This document shows, one piece after another, positions 18,636-28,067 of a stretch of 64,000 nt of DNA (its first letter is position 1; each line of letters begins with the position of its first letter). The notes below the pieces were generated by a model. The model saw only the letters and a program-made list of their open reading frames with translations, made no database searches and had not been told where the DNA came from. This DNA comes from Natrinema amylolyticus_A (lineage in GTDB: Archaea; Halobacteriota; Halobacteria; Halobacteriales; Natrialbaceae): NCBI RefSeq assembly GCF_042678045.1, contig NZ_JBHUDI010000003.1:1-64000 (forward strand). The letters are read 5' to 3'. Made by a program: the position numbers and the translations under genes.

Positions 18636-18926
18636 ATGACAGACGAAGTTCAGACGACGACCTTCTCGATCAGTTCCGACGACGGCGCGACCGACGATGT
18701 CACGGTTCCGACCGGCCTCGTCGACCTCGTCGCCGAGGGCGACCAGTCCGACGCTGAAACGGTCGGCGATCTCGTCCTTCTCTCCTTTGCCAGCCGTGCT
18801 CACCACATCGTCCACCACGGCGAAGACGCAGGCGAGGCGCTCCAGGCCCAGGAGTCCGAAGTAATGGACCTCTTCGAGGAGCGCTTCGGCGTCACGTTTG
18901 GCGAAGCGACCGGCCACCAGCACTGA
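18636..18926 (+). CDS. Conserved small haloarchaeal protein (DUF7545-like)
   Basis: A 96-residue acidic protein starting at ATG 18636. The central HH-rich stretch SFASRAHHIVHHGEDAGEA and the ending LFEERFGVTFGEATGHQH are distinctive and match a haloarchaeal family of unknown function. The start is supported by a sensible N-terminus (MTDEVQTTTFSIS). A TATA-like TTTACGG lies about 25 nt upstream. The His clusters could bind metal, but this is speculation. Confidence 0.75.
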   Translation: MTDEVQTTTFSISSDDGATDDVTVPTGLVDLVAEGDQSDAETVGDLVLLSFASRAHHIVHHGEDAGEALQAQESEVMDLFEERFGVTFGEATGHQH

Positions 18927-19068
18927 GCGGCTGTCGACCAGCAATGGTGTGCTGGCGCTGATACCGCCGGACAACAGTCCGTGACTCCCCGCTCGTGTCT
19001 CGACACCGGTCGCCGCCGGCGGTGTCGGTAGCGCGATCGGTGTCCGAATCGTGTTGCCGACCGGATGC

Positions 19069-22000
19069 CTATTCAGTACCGGTCGTCTCGTTTTCACCGC
19101 CGATCGTCTCGTCGGCGGCTTCGGCCGTCTCTCCGGTAGTCGTCTCAGCGGTGCCGCCGTCCGTCGTCTCGGCTTGCCCCGTGTCCGGCGGGGACTCTAC
19201 AGGTGGCTGCGGTGGTTGCGGCGGTTGCGGTTGTTCGGGCCCCGGCGGTTGCGGTGGCCCTGGCGGCTCCGGCTCAGGCGTCGCACCCCCGTCTGCTGGG
19301 ACCGCCTCGATCGTCACCGATGCCTGATCGTCGTCGGTCGCGATCGTATGTGTCGACGTTCCTGGCGGCAACTGGGACGTGAACGAGATTTCCGTCGTTT
19401 CCCCAGCCGCGAGCGTCACGGACGACTCATCGACGACCTGCTCGTCGATCGCATAGGCGACTGTCTGGGTTCCCTCGCGGTCACCGACGTTCTCGAGCGT
19501 CGCGCTCACCGTTACCTCCTCACCGGGCTGGCCGGTCTCGGGCGCTGTCACGTCGGCGATGGCGAACGTCGCCGGCCGCTCGACGATCACCGTTGTCTCT
19601 GCTGTCTCGTTTTCGGTCGACACTGTAAGCGGGTACTCTCCAGGTTCGAGGGCCGCCGTATCGTAGTCGAGCGTGACCGTCTGTGACTCACCGGACTCGA
19701 GCGTCACCGCTATCGGCTCGCCGGGCGTGTCGTCGACGGCGATCTCGACGTCCTGTGTCCCTGCGCGGTCGCCGACGTTCTCGAGGGTGGCCTCGACTGC
19801 GAGCGGTTCACCCGGGATGACCGGGCTGTTGGTCTCGTCGATCGAGACACCGAAGGTTGCAGGCTCGCCCGGTTCCTCGACGGTGATCGTGGTCTCGGCC
19901 GTCTCGTTTGTAGTCGATACCGAGAGCGGGTACTCGCCCGGCTCGAGGTCATCGGTGTCCACAGTGAACGAGACTGTCTGGTTCTCGCCGGGCTCGAGCG
20001 AGACCTCTGTCTCGTTGACAACGGTCTCGTCGATCGCGAGCGAGACGTTCTGGGTCCCGTTTTCATCGCCGACGTTCTCGATTTCGGCATCGACCTCGAG
20101 TGGCTCACCCCGCACGACTGGGCTGTTCGTTTCTAGACTCGAGACGTTGAAAATCGCGGGCTCGGACGGCTCGACCTCGCCGGCGGGGGGCGTCGCGGCG
20201 GTGATCGGCTCCTCGTAGCCGAACGTCGAGAAGTCGGCCTCCCAGACGAGCCGTTCGTCGTCGCTTTCGGGTGTCCACTCGACGGTGAACGTGTGCTGTC
20301 CCGGTTCGAATCCGGACGGCGGTTCATCGGTCGTGGTTCCCTCGACGAACCGGCTGTACGACCCCATCGGAGCGTCGTTCGGGTTCTCGTAGCTGAACGT
20401 CACATCGATCCCGTCCGTGGTGGGCGTCGTCTCTTCGACGGCGATCGACGGCAGCTCGGGACGGGCTTCCTCGTCACATCGTTCTAATGGATTCGGATAG
20501 TCGATGCTGCCGACTTCGGCCGCTTCGGGCGAACTGATCCCGGAGATGTACGTCCCGAAGGTGCCGTAATCAGGCACCTCGACGAGCACCTGCTCGTCTT
20601 CAGTCGTGACGCGACGCTCGTCGCCGATCTCGAAGACGATCGTTCCATTATACGGTGCTGGAATCTCGTCACCGGCGGTGACGATGTCTTCCACGATGGT
20701 GTCCCCGGCACCGCCGGAGTCATAGAACCACGTGCTGGCGGCGACCCGATCGCCCTCTGCGAGCGATGCGGTGACGACTGCGCGCTGACAGCTCGGAAAC
20801 TCCACGTCGAATCCCGGCGGTGGGCCGTCGACCGTGTATTCGACGCTCGCCGTCTCGATAGGCGTCCCGTCGTCGGCCGTGACGACCGCGACCTCGAGCG
20901 TCGTGTTCTCCTCGAGTGGCGGCTCGAGATCGAACTCCACGGGGCCGATCGTCTCGTTCGCAGCGAAAGGCTCGCTTGCCGCGAGCTGGGTGCCGTTCTC
21001 GTCGGTGACGGTGATGGCGTACTCGACGGACGCGTTCGCCCGTGTGACGGTCAGCGTCTCGCCGTCGCCGGTCTGATCGGGCACCGTGAGGTTTGCCGTC
21101 GGTTCGCCGGGATCCGGCTCCTCGACCGCGTACTCGATGGAGTCGTTTGCCAGCATCGCGTCGTCAGCCGCGGCACGAACGGCAACATCGACGGTCGTAT
21201 TCTCCGTTATCGGTGGCTCGAGTGCGAGCGTCTCGTCCGCGACCGTCGTGTTCGCCTCGATCGTCTCGCTGTCGACGCGTTCGCCGTCGTATTCGGCCGA
21301 GAGAATGTACGGTACGGATGCGCTCGCCCCGTCGATCGTCAGCGTTTCACCGTCGCCCGTCTGGTTATCGACTGAGAGCGACGCCTCGGGTTCCGGCTCC
21401 TCGACTGTGTACTCGAGAGTGTCGTTTGCGAGCGCCTCGTTGTCCTCAGTCGCGACGACTGCGACCTCGAGGGTCGCGCTTTCCTCGAGTGGTGGCTCTA
21501 ACTCGAGTGTCTCGTTCGCGATCGGTTCGCCGGCGGCGAACGCATCGCTTTCGGCGCGCGTCTCGCCGTCTTCGTCGGTGACGGTGAGCGCGTACTCGAC
21601 GGAGGCATTTGCTTCGTCGACGGTGAGCGTCGAGCCGTTGCCTTCCTGGTCAGCCACGGTAAGCGTCCCACTCCGGTCGTCATCGGGCTCCGCTTCGACG
21701 GTGTACTCGACAGTCTCGCTCGCGAGCGTCGCCCCGTCTTCGCCGACCACGGAGACGTTGACGGTGGTGTTCTCCTCGATTGGCGGTTCTAACTCGAGCG
21801 AGAGATTCGTCACCGCCTCACCGGCCGCGAACGTGTCGCTTTCGACTGTCTCACCATCGTAGGTGGCGGTGATGATGTAGGGGACGGACGCGTTCGCCTC
21901 GTCGATGGTGAGCGTCTCGCCGCTGCCTTCCTGATCGGCGACCGACAGCGTCGCGGTGGCCTCGTCGGGTTCGTCCGTGACCGTCACGAACGCGCCGTCG

Positions 22001-24009
22001 ATCACCGGCGCGCCGGCACCGGTGACGTACGGTACGTCCTCCTCGCCGCCCGACTCGGCGTACTCGAACTCCTCGTCGTCGTTCGTGTCGAGATGGACGG
22101 CTGCCACGAGCGGACCGCTGGCCGCGAGCGGCTCGTCGAGGTCGATCGTGACGTTCTGGTGATTACCCGGCTCGAGATATTCGGAGACGCCGACGATGGC
22201 AGCCGGGTCGGCGTCGACGGTGACGCCGTCGTAAACCGCGACGAACCCGCCCTCCGAGAGCGAGACGTTTGCGATGGTGACCTGCTCACCGTCCGACTCC
22301 TGATCGGGGAAGTCGATCGAGGCCGTCCCCTCTATCCGATCGATCGTTTCGATCCGCTGTTCGACGATGACCGTGACGCGCTGGGTGATTTGGGTCACAT
22401 CCTCGGTGTCTTCGCTCACCGCGTAGGCGGTCGCCTCGGCTGCAGCCTCCTCGGTTAGCGTCTGTAGCTGCGTGATGCTGATCCGCTGGGACTGGACCAC
22501 CCGGGCCGTCTCCTGACCGGCGGTTCGTGCCGCGGTCTGGATCTGCGTGACCGTGGCCGACTGTGACTGGACGAGGGCACCGCTCGCACTGCCCTGTGCG
22601 AGTCGCTGGACCTGCGTCACCTCGACGAGTTGCGTCTGGGTCACTGCGCCCTCGCCGGCACCGAACGCGGCCGCCTGGATCTGCTCGATCGACACCTCCT
22701 GGCGCTGGATCGCGGACGTGACCGCTCCCTCGGCGGCCCCGACCGCGGCGGACTGGATCTGCGTGATCGAGACCGACTGGCGCTGGACGAGTACGCCGCC
22801 CGCGCCCCCGTCGGCGGCAGCCTGAATCTGTTCGACGGTCGCATCCTGACTCTGCGAGATCGCGCCCTTCGCCGCGCCGAACGACGCCTCCTGCACCTGC
22901 GTGATCGACACCCGCTGGCGTTGCTCGAGACGCGTCGACTGGACCTGTTTCAGCGACCCCTGTCCGGCCCCGCGGGCAGCAGCCTGTGTTTGCTCGACCG
23001 ACACCGATTGCTCCTGGACGAGCGCCCCCTTCGCCGCGCCGGCTGCGGCCTTCTGAATCTGCTTGATCGTCACCCGCTGGCGCTGCTCGACGTCGACGCG
23101 CTGTTCTTGCTCGAGCACTGCACGCGTACTTCCCGCAAGCGCGCCAGCCGCACCCCCGGCCGCCGCGTGCTGGACGTGCTCGAGCGTGACCTGCTGGCGC
23201 TGCTCGGCCGTAACCGACTGGTACTGCGTCAGCGCTCCGTAGGCCGCGCCCTGGGCGGCTTCCTGTACGTGTGGTGCCTTGCCGACATCTTTCGTGCCCG
23301 CTTCGTGTGCGGCACCGGCGGCTGCACCTCGACTCGCGACCTGAATCTGTTCGACGCTGACGCGCTGGCTCTGGGCAAGCGCGCCGTGTGCTGCGCCCCA
23401 TGTCGCGCTCTGAAGTTGGGTTACGTTCGCGGACTGTGACTGTGAGAGTCCACCGTCGGTCGCCCCGCCCACCGCGGACTGGATCTGGGTCACGTTGACC
23501 GACTGGGACTGGATCAGCGAGCCGTGAACGGCTCCCGCCGTCGCTGCCTGGACCTGCTCGGCGTCGACGGTCTGATACTGCTGAACTGACGAGCGAGCGC
23601 CCTCGAGCGCTGCCGCTCGTTGTTCCTGTGTCACCTCGATGCCCTGGGACTGGGCGAGTTCGACCCCTTCTTCGACACCGGCTTCGACGGCGTCGTCGGT
23701 CTCCCCCTGGAGCGTCGCCTGCGCGTTCGCGTCGTCGTCTGGCCTGTCAGCACCGGCCGTCTCCTCTTCGTCTGCGAACGTGACGAGCTCCGACTCACCA
23801 ACCGTGTCGGTGTCGTTCTGTGTCTGGACGGCAGTCGGCTCGAGCGCGGCCGCAGCCTGCGAGTCGCCTGGGGACGGCGGCGCGTCGCCCGTCTCGGTGG
23901 CAGCCTCGTCGATCGGCTCGGTTCCCCCGTCCAGCGCCGGCAGCGCGACGGCGCTGCCGACCATCGCGACTGCGATCAGCACGACGATTGCGGCTCGATC
24001 GCGTCTCAT
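19069..24009 (-). CDS. Giant secreted protein: 23-residue Gln-ladder repeats, DUF7282-like, Ig-like and CARDB domains
   Basis: A 1646-residue protein starting at ATG 24007-24009 (MRRDRAAIVVLIAVAMVG, signal peptide). Residues 123-545 hold about 14 units of a 23-residue repeat, consensus SVxV[TE]QIQxAAxGAAxGALxQSQ. Some units carry 8-26-residue insertions. Next come a DUF7282-like domain (about 563-690), four related beta domains each opening with xVxDQxGxGxTLT(V/I), a cysteine-bearing beta region, and three CARDB-type domains (ETNSPVxxGEPL motif). A PPQPPQPP stretch and a Thr/Glu tail end the protein; no PGF-CTERM or other anchor is visible. Probably a cell-surface or extracellular fibre or adhesin; function is inferred. 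Confidence 0.85.
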   Translation of the reverse strand: MRRDRAAIVVLIAVAMVGSAVALPALDGGTEPIDEAATETGDAPPSPGDSQAAAALEPTAVQTQNDTDTVGESELVTFADEEETAGADRPDDDANAQATLQGETDDAVEAGVEEGVELAQSQGIEVTQEQRAAALEGARSSVQQYQTVDAEQVQAATAGAVHGSLIQSQSVNVTQIQSAVGGATDGGLSQSQSANVTQLQSATWGAAHGALAQSQRVSVEQIQVASRGAAAGAAHEAGTKDVGKAPHVQEAAQGAAYGALTQYQSVTAEQRQQVTLEHVQHAAAGGAAGALAGSTRAVLEQEQRVDVEQRQRVTIKQIQKAAAGAAKGALVQEQSVSVEQTQAAARGAGQGSLKQVQSTRLEQRQRVSITQVQEASFGAAKGAISQSQDATVEQIQAAADGGAGGVLVQRQSVSITQIQSAAVGAAEGAVTSAIQRQEVSIEQIQAAAFGAGEGAVTQTQLVEVTQVQRLAQGSASGALVQSQSATVTQIQTAARTAGQETARVVQSQRISITQLQTLTEEAAAEATAYAVSEDTEDVTQITQRVTVIVEQRIETIDRIEGTASIDFPDQESDGEQVTIANVSLSEGGFVAVYDGVTVDADPAAIVGVSEYLEPGNHQNVTIDLDEPLAASGPLVAAVHLDTNDDEEFEYAESGGEEDVPYVTGAGAPVIDGAFVTVTDEPDEATATLSVADQEGSGETLTIDEANASVPYIITATYDGETVESDTFAAGEAVTNLSLELEPPIEENTTVNVSVVGEDGATLASETVEYTVEAEPDDDRSGTLTVADQEGNGSTLTVDEANASVEYALTVTDEDGETRAESDAFAAGEPIANETLELEPPLEESATLEVAVVATEDNEALANDTLEYTVEEPEPEASLSVDNQTGDGETLTIDGASASVPYILSAEYDGERVDSETIEANTTVADETLALEPPITENTTVDVAVRAAADDAMLANDSIEYAVEEPDPGEPTANLTVPDQTGDGETLTVTRANASVEYAITVTDENGTQLAASEPFAANETIGPVEFDLEPPLEENTTLEVAVVTADDGTPIETASVEYTVDGPPPGFDVEFPSCQRAVVTASLAEGDRVAASTWFYDSGGAGDTIVEDIVTAGDEIPAPYNGTIVFEIGDERRVTTEDEQVLVEVPDYGTFGTYISGISSPEAAEVGSIDYPNPLERCDEEARPELPSIAVEETTPTTDGIDVTFSYENPNDAPMGSYSRFVEGTTTDEPPSGFEPGQHTFTVEWTPESDDERLVWEADFSTFGYEEPITAATPPAGEVEPSEPAIFNVSSLETNSPVVRGEPLEVDAEIENVGDENGTQNVSLAIDETVVNETEVSLEPGENQTVSFTVDTDDLEPGEYPLSVSTTNETAETTITVEEPGEPATFGVSIDETNSPVIPGEPLAVEATLENVGDRAGTQDVEIAVDDTPGEPIAVTLESGESQTVTLDYDTAALEPGEYPLTVSTENETAETTVIVERPATFAIADVTAPETGQPGEEVTVSATLENVGDREGTQTVAYAIDEQVVDESSVTLAAGETTEISFTSQLPPGTSTHTIATDDDQASVTIEAVPADGGATPEPEPPGPPQPPGPEQPQPPQPPQPPVESPPDTGQAETTDGGTAETTTGETAEAADETIGGENETTGTE
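22375..23643 (-). repeat. Coding tandem repeat, 69-bp period (23-residue units)
   Basis: This part of the giant gene encodes the Gln-ladder array. Unit alignments by eye give Gln at repeat positions 6, 8, 21 and 23, with a beta-like first third (SVSVTQIQ) and an Ala/Gly-rich second part. The units have diverged in DNA, so the array is old and not a recent slippage product. Confidence 0.75.
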
Positions 24010-24455
24010 CGCGCGCCTCCATCCCGAATCGCCCGCCCGCGTGCGCGACGGAAGTGATCCGATGGTCCGGCCACAGGTATCGACAGCCTCGAATGCCACG
24101 TCCACCGTCCCGATTCGCCCCTGCCGTCGTGTGGCCGATTCCCCGGAGGTATCGCTCGTTCGCTCCGAATTTCGGCCGTCATCCGATCGCTTCGCATTTT
24201 CCCACCACGGGGCCGAATCAGTGCATAAGGTCGCCGGTCGTTTCGGTTAGCGAACCGAGACAACACGGAATTACTCGGGGGCCACGGCTGCAGTCGCCGG
24301 AGACGACCGATGTCCGAAGACAGCGACCGGCCATAGACCCGGAACGACTGCAACTGTCTCCAACACTGAGAGGAAGCGCACTGTTTCGACCCGTACAGTA
24401 CTGCTCAGCGTCGCTGCTCGCCCACAAATGATAGACAAACGATGACGAATCTCGG
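24010..24455. other. Divergent intergenic region between the giant gene and bioY
   Basis: This 446-nt spacer separates divergently transcribed genes and must hold both promoters. Its sequence is of ordinary G+C content at 24010-24200 and becomes richer in A+T towards bioY. I found no convincing small gene in it. The BirA-like site lies immediately downstream. Confidence 0.4.
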
Positions 24456-24479
24456 AAACCGAAGTTTTGATCCCGGTTT
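24456..24479. promoter_or_regulatory. Candidate BirA operator of bioYMN
   Basis: An inverted repeat AAACC-N14-GGTTT lies 17-40 nt upstream of the bioY ATG at 24496; the outer bases extend to GGTTTACG on the right. As I recall, BirA boxes in bacteria and archaea have the form GTAAACC-N14/15-GGTTTAC-like. The nearby birA (14526-15464) keeps its DNA-binding domain, so biotin-dependent repression of this operon is plausible. Confidence 0.5.
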
Positions 24480-24495
24480 ACGAGAGAGCGAGGAT

Positions 24496-25083
24496 ATGGA
24501 AACGCAACGAAATTCGGTCGATGCCGTCGACGACACCGTCGTTCGGCAGTTCGCTCGAGCGGCCGTGCTGGCGGCGCTGATCGGTGCATCGGTCCTGGTC
24601 TCGATCCCGATCCCGCTCTCGCCGGCACCGATCACGCTGCAGGTACTGTTCGTCTTCCTCGCTGGACTCGTGCTAGGCCCGGTCTGGGGAGGGTTTTCGG
24701 TCCTGCTCTATCTCGTCGCGGGCGCCGTCGGGCTCCCGGTATTCGCCGGGATGAACAGTGGCCTTGGCGTCTTGGTCGGAAACACGGCCGGCTACCTGTG
24801 GTCGTACCCGATCGCCGCCTCACTGATCGGCGTCGTCGTCCACCGCGGGACGACGCTGCGAGACCTCCGTGACGTCCCGCTTTCGCTGGTCGTCGGTGCA
24901 CTCGTCATGGCGACGATCCTTATCTACGGCATGGGGACGGCGTACATGACCTGGCTGCTTGACATGACGGCCTGGGAGGCGATCTCCGCCGGTGCGCTGC
25001 CGTTCATTCCGGGCGAGCTCCTCAAGATGGCTGCCGCGATCGCTATCGTCAGATCCGGCAGAATCACGCCAGTCCAGTCCTGA
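24496..25083 (+). CDS. bioY: BioY, biotin-binding S component of the ECF transporter
   Basis: A 195-residue membrane protein starting at ATG 24496. Six hydrophobic segments and the BioY signatures SPAPITLQVLFVFLAGLVLGP and GLPVFAGMNSG can be seen. It captures biotin and docks with the BioM/BioN energising module encoded immediately downstream. The spacing of 10 nt to bioM indicates one operon, with a BirA-like box in front. Confidence 0.95.
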   Translation: METQRNSVDAVDDTVVRQFARAAVLAALIGASVLVSIPIPLSPAPITLQVLFVFLAGLVLGPVWGGFSVLLYLVAGAVGLPVFAGMNSGLGVLVGNTAGYLWSYPIAASLIGVVVHRGTTLRDLRDVPLSLVVGALVMATILIYGMGTAYMTWLLDMTAWEAISAGALPFIPGELLKMAAAIAIVRSGRITPVQS

Positions 25084-25093
25084 TGTCGAGCCG

Positions 25094-25798
25094 ATGATCG
25101 AGTTTCAGTCGGTCTCGTACGCGTTCGACGACGTCCCGGTCCTCCGGGACCTCTCGCTGTCGATCGACGACGGCGAGTTCGTCCTGCTGGCTGGCGCCAA
25201 CGGAAGCGGGAAGACGACGCTGTTGCGCCACTGTAACGGGCTGCTCGAACCGGACTCCGGCGAGGTCCGCGTCAACGGCACGCCCGTCGCTGAAGATCTG
25301 ATCGCCGCCCGCTCGAGCGTCGGCATGGTCTTCCAGCACCCACGCGACCAGTTCGTCGCCGCGACCGTCGGCGCGGACGTCGCCTTCGGCCCCGAAAATC
25401 TCGGCCTCGAGCGCGTGGAGATCGACCGGCGCGTGACGGCCGCACTCGAGGCCGTGAACATGGCTGGCCGCGAAGACGACCGCATCGAGACCCTCTCGGG
25501 CGGCGAACAGTCTCGCGTGGCGATTGCGGGCGCGCTCGCGATGGAGCCGACCCACCTCGTCCTCGACGAGCCCTTTACCGGGCTTGACGAGCCTGCGCGC
25601 CGCTCCGTTCTCGAGCGTCTCGAGGCGCTAGCGGCGGATGGCACCGGTATCCTACTCACCACGCACGATCTGCGCGACGTCTGTGGACTCGCCGACCGTG
25701 TGATCGCCATGCAGGACGGCCGTGTCGCCGTCGACGGGCCGCCCAAACGCGCGCTGGGGAAACTCGAGGGCCTCGAGGTGCGGGTCCCGAACCAGTGA
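25094..25798 (+). CDS. bioM: BioM, ATPase of the biotin ECF transporter
   Basis: A 234-residue ABC ATPase. Walker A is GANGSGKTT, the Q-loop lies in VFQHPRDQ, the signature is LSGGEQSRVAI, Walker B is HLVLDEPF, and the switch His is in TTHDL. The VFQHP.DQ and GLDEPAR segments are typical of energy-coupling-factor ATPases. It is placed between bioY and bioN and supplies energy for biotin uptake. Confidence 0.94.
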   Translation: MIEFQSVSYAFDDVPVLRDLSLSIDDGEFVLLAGANGSGKTTLLRHCNGLLEPDSGEVRVNGTPVAEDLIAARSSVGMVFQHPRDQFVAATVGADVAFGPENLGLERVEIDRRVTAALEAVNMAGREDDRIETLSGGEQSRVAIAGALAMEPTHLVLDEPFTGLDEPARRSVLERLEALAADGTGILLTTHDLRDVCGLADRVIAMQDGRVAVDGPPKRALGKLEGLEVRVPNQ

Positions 25799-25847
25799 TG
25801 GTGATGGCCGACTCGAGACGACCGACGCCACACGCGGGGTGTGTTCG

Positions 25848-26552
25848 ATGCTGACCTACGAGCCCGACGAGACGCTGGCCCACCGGCTCGATCCCCGGTC
25901 CAAGCTGGCGGTCCAGATCGGCTTTGCAGCTACTGCACTGGCACACACGACGCCGCGGGCGCTGATCGTCCTCTCTGCTGTGACGGCCGGGGTCTTGCTT
26001 GCGGCGCGTGTCCCGATCCGCCGAACCCTCGTCACCTATCGATTCGCACTGCTGATCCTCGCGCTCGCACCGCTGATCGCGGGCGTCACGTTCGGATCGC
26101 CCTGGTTCGACCGGCCCGACGCTGTCGCGTCGGGGCTCGCGAGCTACCGGGTCCTGCTTATCCTGCTCGTCAGCGCCGCGTACGTTCGATCGACGCCGGT
26201 TCGGGACTCCAGAGCAGCGATTCAACGGACGATTCCAGGAAAGCCGGGCCAGCTGCTCGGAATCGGCGTCGCACTCGTCTTTCGGTTTCTCCCCGTGTTA
26301 CAGGGCGACCTCCGGACGATCCGCGAGGCGATGGCGGCCCGGCTCGGCACCGAACGGAGCGTCGTCGACCGTGCGAGCACGGTCGCGATTCTCGGCCTGA
26401 CGCGGGCATTCGACCGCGCAGACCGGCTCTCGCTTGCGCTTCAGGCACGGTGTTTCGCGTGGAACCCCACGCTCCCGCCGCTCGCCTTCTCGCGACTCGA
26501 CTATCCTGTCCTCGGTCTGGCTGTCGTCCTCGCCGTCACCGTGTTCTATTAA
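25848..26552 (+). CDS. bioN: BioN, transmembrane component of the biotin ECF transporter
   Basis: A 234-residue EcfT-type protein starting at ATG 25848. The N-terminus has HRLDPRSKL, a common EcfT feature, followed by about five hydrophobic segments. The coupling motif appears as AMAARLGTE and ALQARCF (Ala-x-x-Arg-x-Gly type). It completes the bioYMN operon. Confidence 0.92.
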   Translation: MLTYEPDETLAHRLDPRSKLAVQIGFAATALAHTTPRALIVLSAVTAGVLLAARVPIRRTLVTYRFALLILALAPLIAGVTFGSPWFDRPDAVASGLASYRVLLILLVSAAYVRSTPVRDSRAAIQRTIPGKPGQLLGIGVALVFRFLPVLQGDLRTIREAMAARLGTERSVVDRASTVAILGLTRAFDRADRLSLALQARCFAWNPTLPPLAFSRLDYPVLGLAVVLAVTVFY

Positions 26553-27170
26553 CCACTCCGGAGGCGGCTCGGGCATGGGTGATCACCTGATCTGTAATGA
26601 GTGTCAGAATAGTATGTGAAATCTGCCACTATATCTTGTATCATATGTGGCTGACCGATGTAATTCATGGGTCTCGAAAATAGCATCTATACTATATGTT
26701 TGTTTTAATATTGGTAGTCAAAATATACAGATATAGTATAAATAGGCGGTCAATTCTTAATCCGAGACTAGTCCTTTGTATATTATACGTTATTGCCTAT
26801 ATTATTCAAGGAAAATAGAAAATATAGATTCTAAGCTGAGATTTGGTGTTTTACTGGCTTCTAGACTTGGGTTCGGAACAAGCGGCCCTGGACGCAATAG
26901 TGGTCGTTTTACATCTAATTAGAACCCTACCTATCTATTAGATATACATATATCAAAAATGTCTTTTCTGCCGACACGGCCGCCTAATTGGTGTTCGGCG
27001 GATGATCGTTTCCGGTGATTTTCCCTGGACTGATAACAGTCGCTGACACGAATGGTAAGATCGGATACGTTTTAGAGGAGGGGGAGTCAGCACCCGATAG
27101 TGCTCGAGCGATCAAGTTGCGGCAGCGGGGTTGAAGGGCATGATCCGTGACAATGAGCGACGAGCTACCA
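26553..27170. other. A+T-rich intergenic region without recognisable gene
   Basis: About 620 nt after bioN drop sharply in G+C, especially 26620-26960, with runs such as TATACAGATATAGTATAAAT. No open frame has coding character or family similarity. The composition contrasts with both neighbours and suggests foreign or relic DNA. Confidence 0.5.
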
Positions 27171-27190
27171 TTACAATCGTATGGGTGTAA
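27171..27190. promoter_or_regulatory. Palindrome TTACA-N10-TGTAA, first copy
   Basis: A 20-bp interrupted palindrome. A second copy occurs at 27232-27251, 61 bp further on. The inner bases are also similar (GTATGGG and GTATGCG), so the two are near-direct repeats. They lie just beyond the 3' end of the iclR gene. This looks like a paired binding site, but no promoter is obvious. Confidence 0.35.
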
Positions 27191-27231
27191 TCCCATCAGC
27201 CAATCGAGTCATGTTAACTTGTGACGTCCCC

Positions 27232-27251
27232 TTACAGCTGTATGCGTGTAA
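27232..27251. promoter_or_regulatory. Palindrome TTACA-N10-TGTAA, second copy
   Basis: This is the partner of 27171-27190. It begins 8 nt downstream of the iclR stop on the minus strand. It could alternatively act in mRNA 3' end formation, although no T-run follows it. Confidence 0.35.
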
Positions 27252-27258
27252 TGTTACC

Positions 27259-28035
27259 TCAGAACAGCTCGGCCGTCAGGGACTCGATCTCGTCGAGCAG
27301 CAATTGAACGATCTCGTCGGTCGTGCTTTCGTCGACAGCCATGCGATACGTCGGGCCGCCGACGGAGAACGCGCCGATGACCGCCCCGTCCGGGTTCGTC
27401 ACTGCCGCACCGATCGAGCGGTATCCCTCGAGCAGTTCTTCCTCGTTAGTAGCGTAGCCGCGCCGTCGGATCGTCTCGAGTTCGTCGAACAGCGTCGATT
27501 CGTCGGTGATCGTCTGATCAGTCGTGGCCGGTAACCCCCATCGGTCGACGATCGCCCGGACGCGTGACTCCGCCATCGACGCCAGCATGGCCTTGCCCGA
27601 GGAGCAGTTGTGCATATAAAAGCGGTTTCCCGCACGAAACGGGCTCGATTCGGACAGTCTGCCGCGGGTCGACTCGCCGATCGCGTACTCGAGGGAGTAG
27701 GCACGGCCGTTCTCCTCGACGATGAAGTCGGCTTCGTTGCCCGTCTTTTCGGCGAGAGTGTACACACGCCGCCGCGCCGGCGCGTACAGCGGATTTCGTT
27801 CGCGCGCGTGTTCCCCGAACGGGAGAAACTGGAGGCCGACGTGGTAGGTATCACCATCGCGGACGAGAAACCCCTCGTCGACCAGCGTGTGCAAGTGATT
27901 GTACAGCGTGCTTTTCGCTGGCTCAAGGCGATCGGCTAGTTCGCTCAGCGTCGCGCCATTACTGTCGTGGATTTCGCGGACGACCGTGAGTGACGTCTTC
28001 GTCGTTTTCACCGGGCGAGGTTGATCGTCTGTCAT
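27259..28035 (-). CDS. IclR-family transcription regulator
   Basis: A 258-residue regulator. An N-terminal winged HTH (GATLSELADRLEPAKSTLYNHLHTL) is followed by a C-terminal IclR effector domain with the SSGKAMLA and YRSIGAAV segments. Haloarchaeal IclR proteins control sugar or aromatic catabolism. Three copies of a 17-bp palindrome lie upstream of its start (28068, 28258, 28352), pointing to autoregulation. The adjacent aldehyde dehydrogenase points towards it with its 3' end, so its target operon is not obvious. Confidence 0.92.
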   Translation of the reverse strand: MTDDQPRPVKTTKTSLTVVREIHDSNGATLSELADRLEPAKSTLYNHLHTLVDEGFLVRDGDTYHVGLQFLPFGEHARERNPLYAPARRRVYTLAEKTGNEADFIVEENGRAYSLEYAIGESTRGRLSESSPFRAGNRFYMHNCSSGKAMLASMAESRVRAIVDRWGLPATTDQTITDESTLFDELETIRRRGYATNEEELLEGYRSIGAAVTNPDGAVIGAFSVGGPTYRMAVDESTTDEIVQLLLDEIESLTAELF

Positions 28036-28067
28036 GCTTCGGGTGGTTGCCTTACCGACGCATAAGC

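Noticed and set aside
22286..23401. 371-codon alternate frame in the giant gene
   Set aside because: Arg/Gly-rich translation in the wrong frame of the 69-bp repeats.
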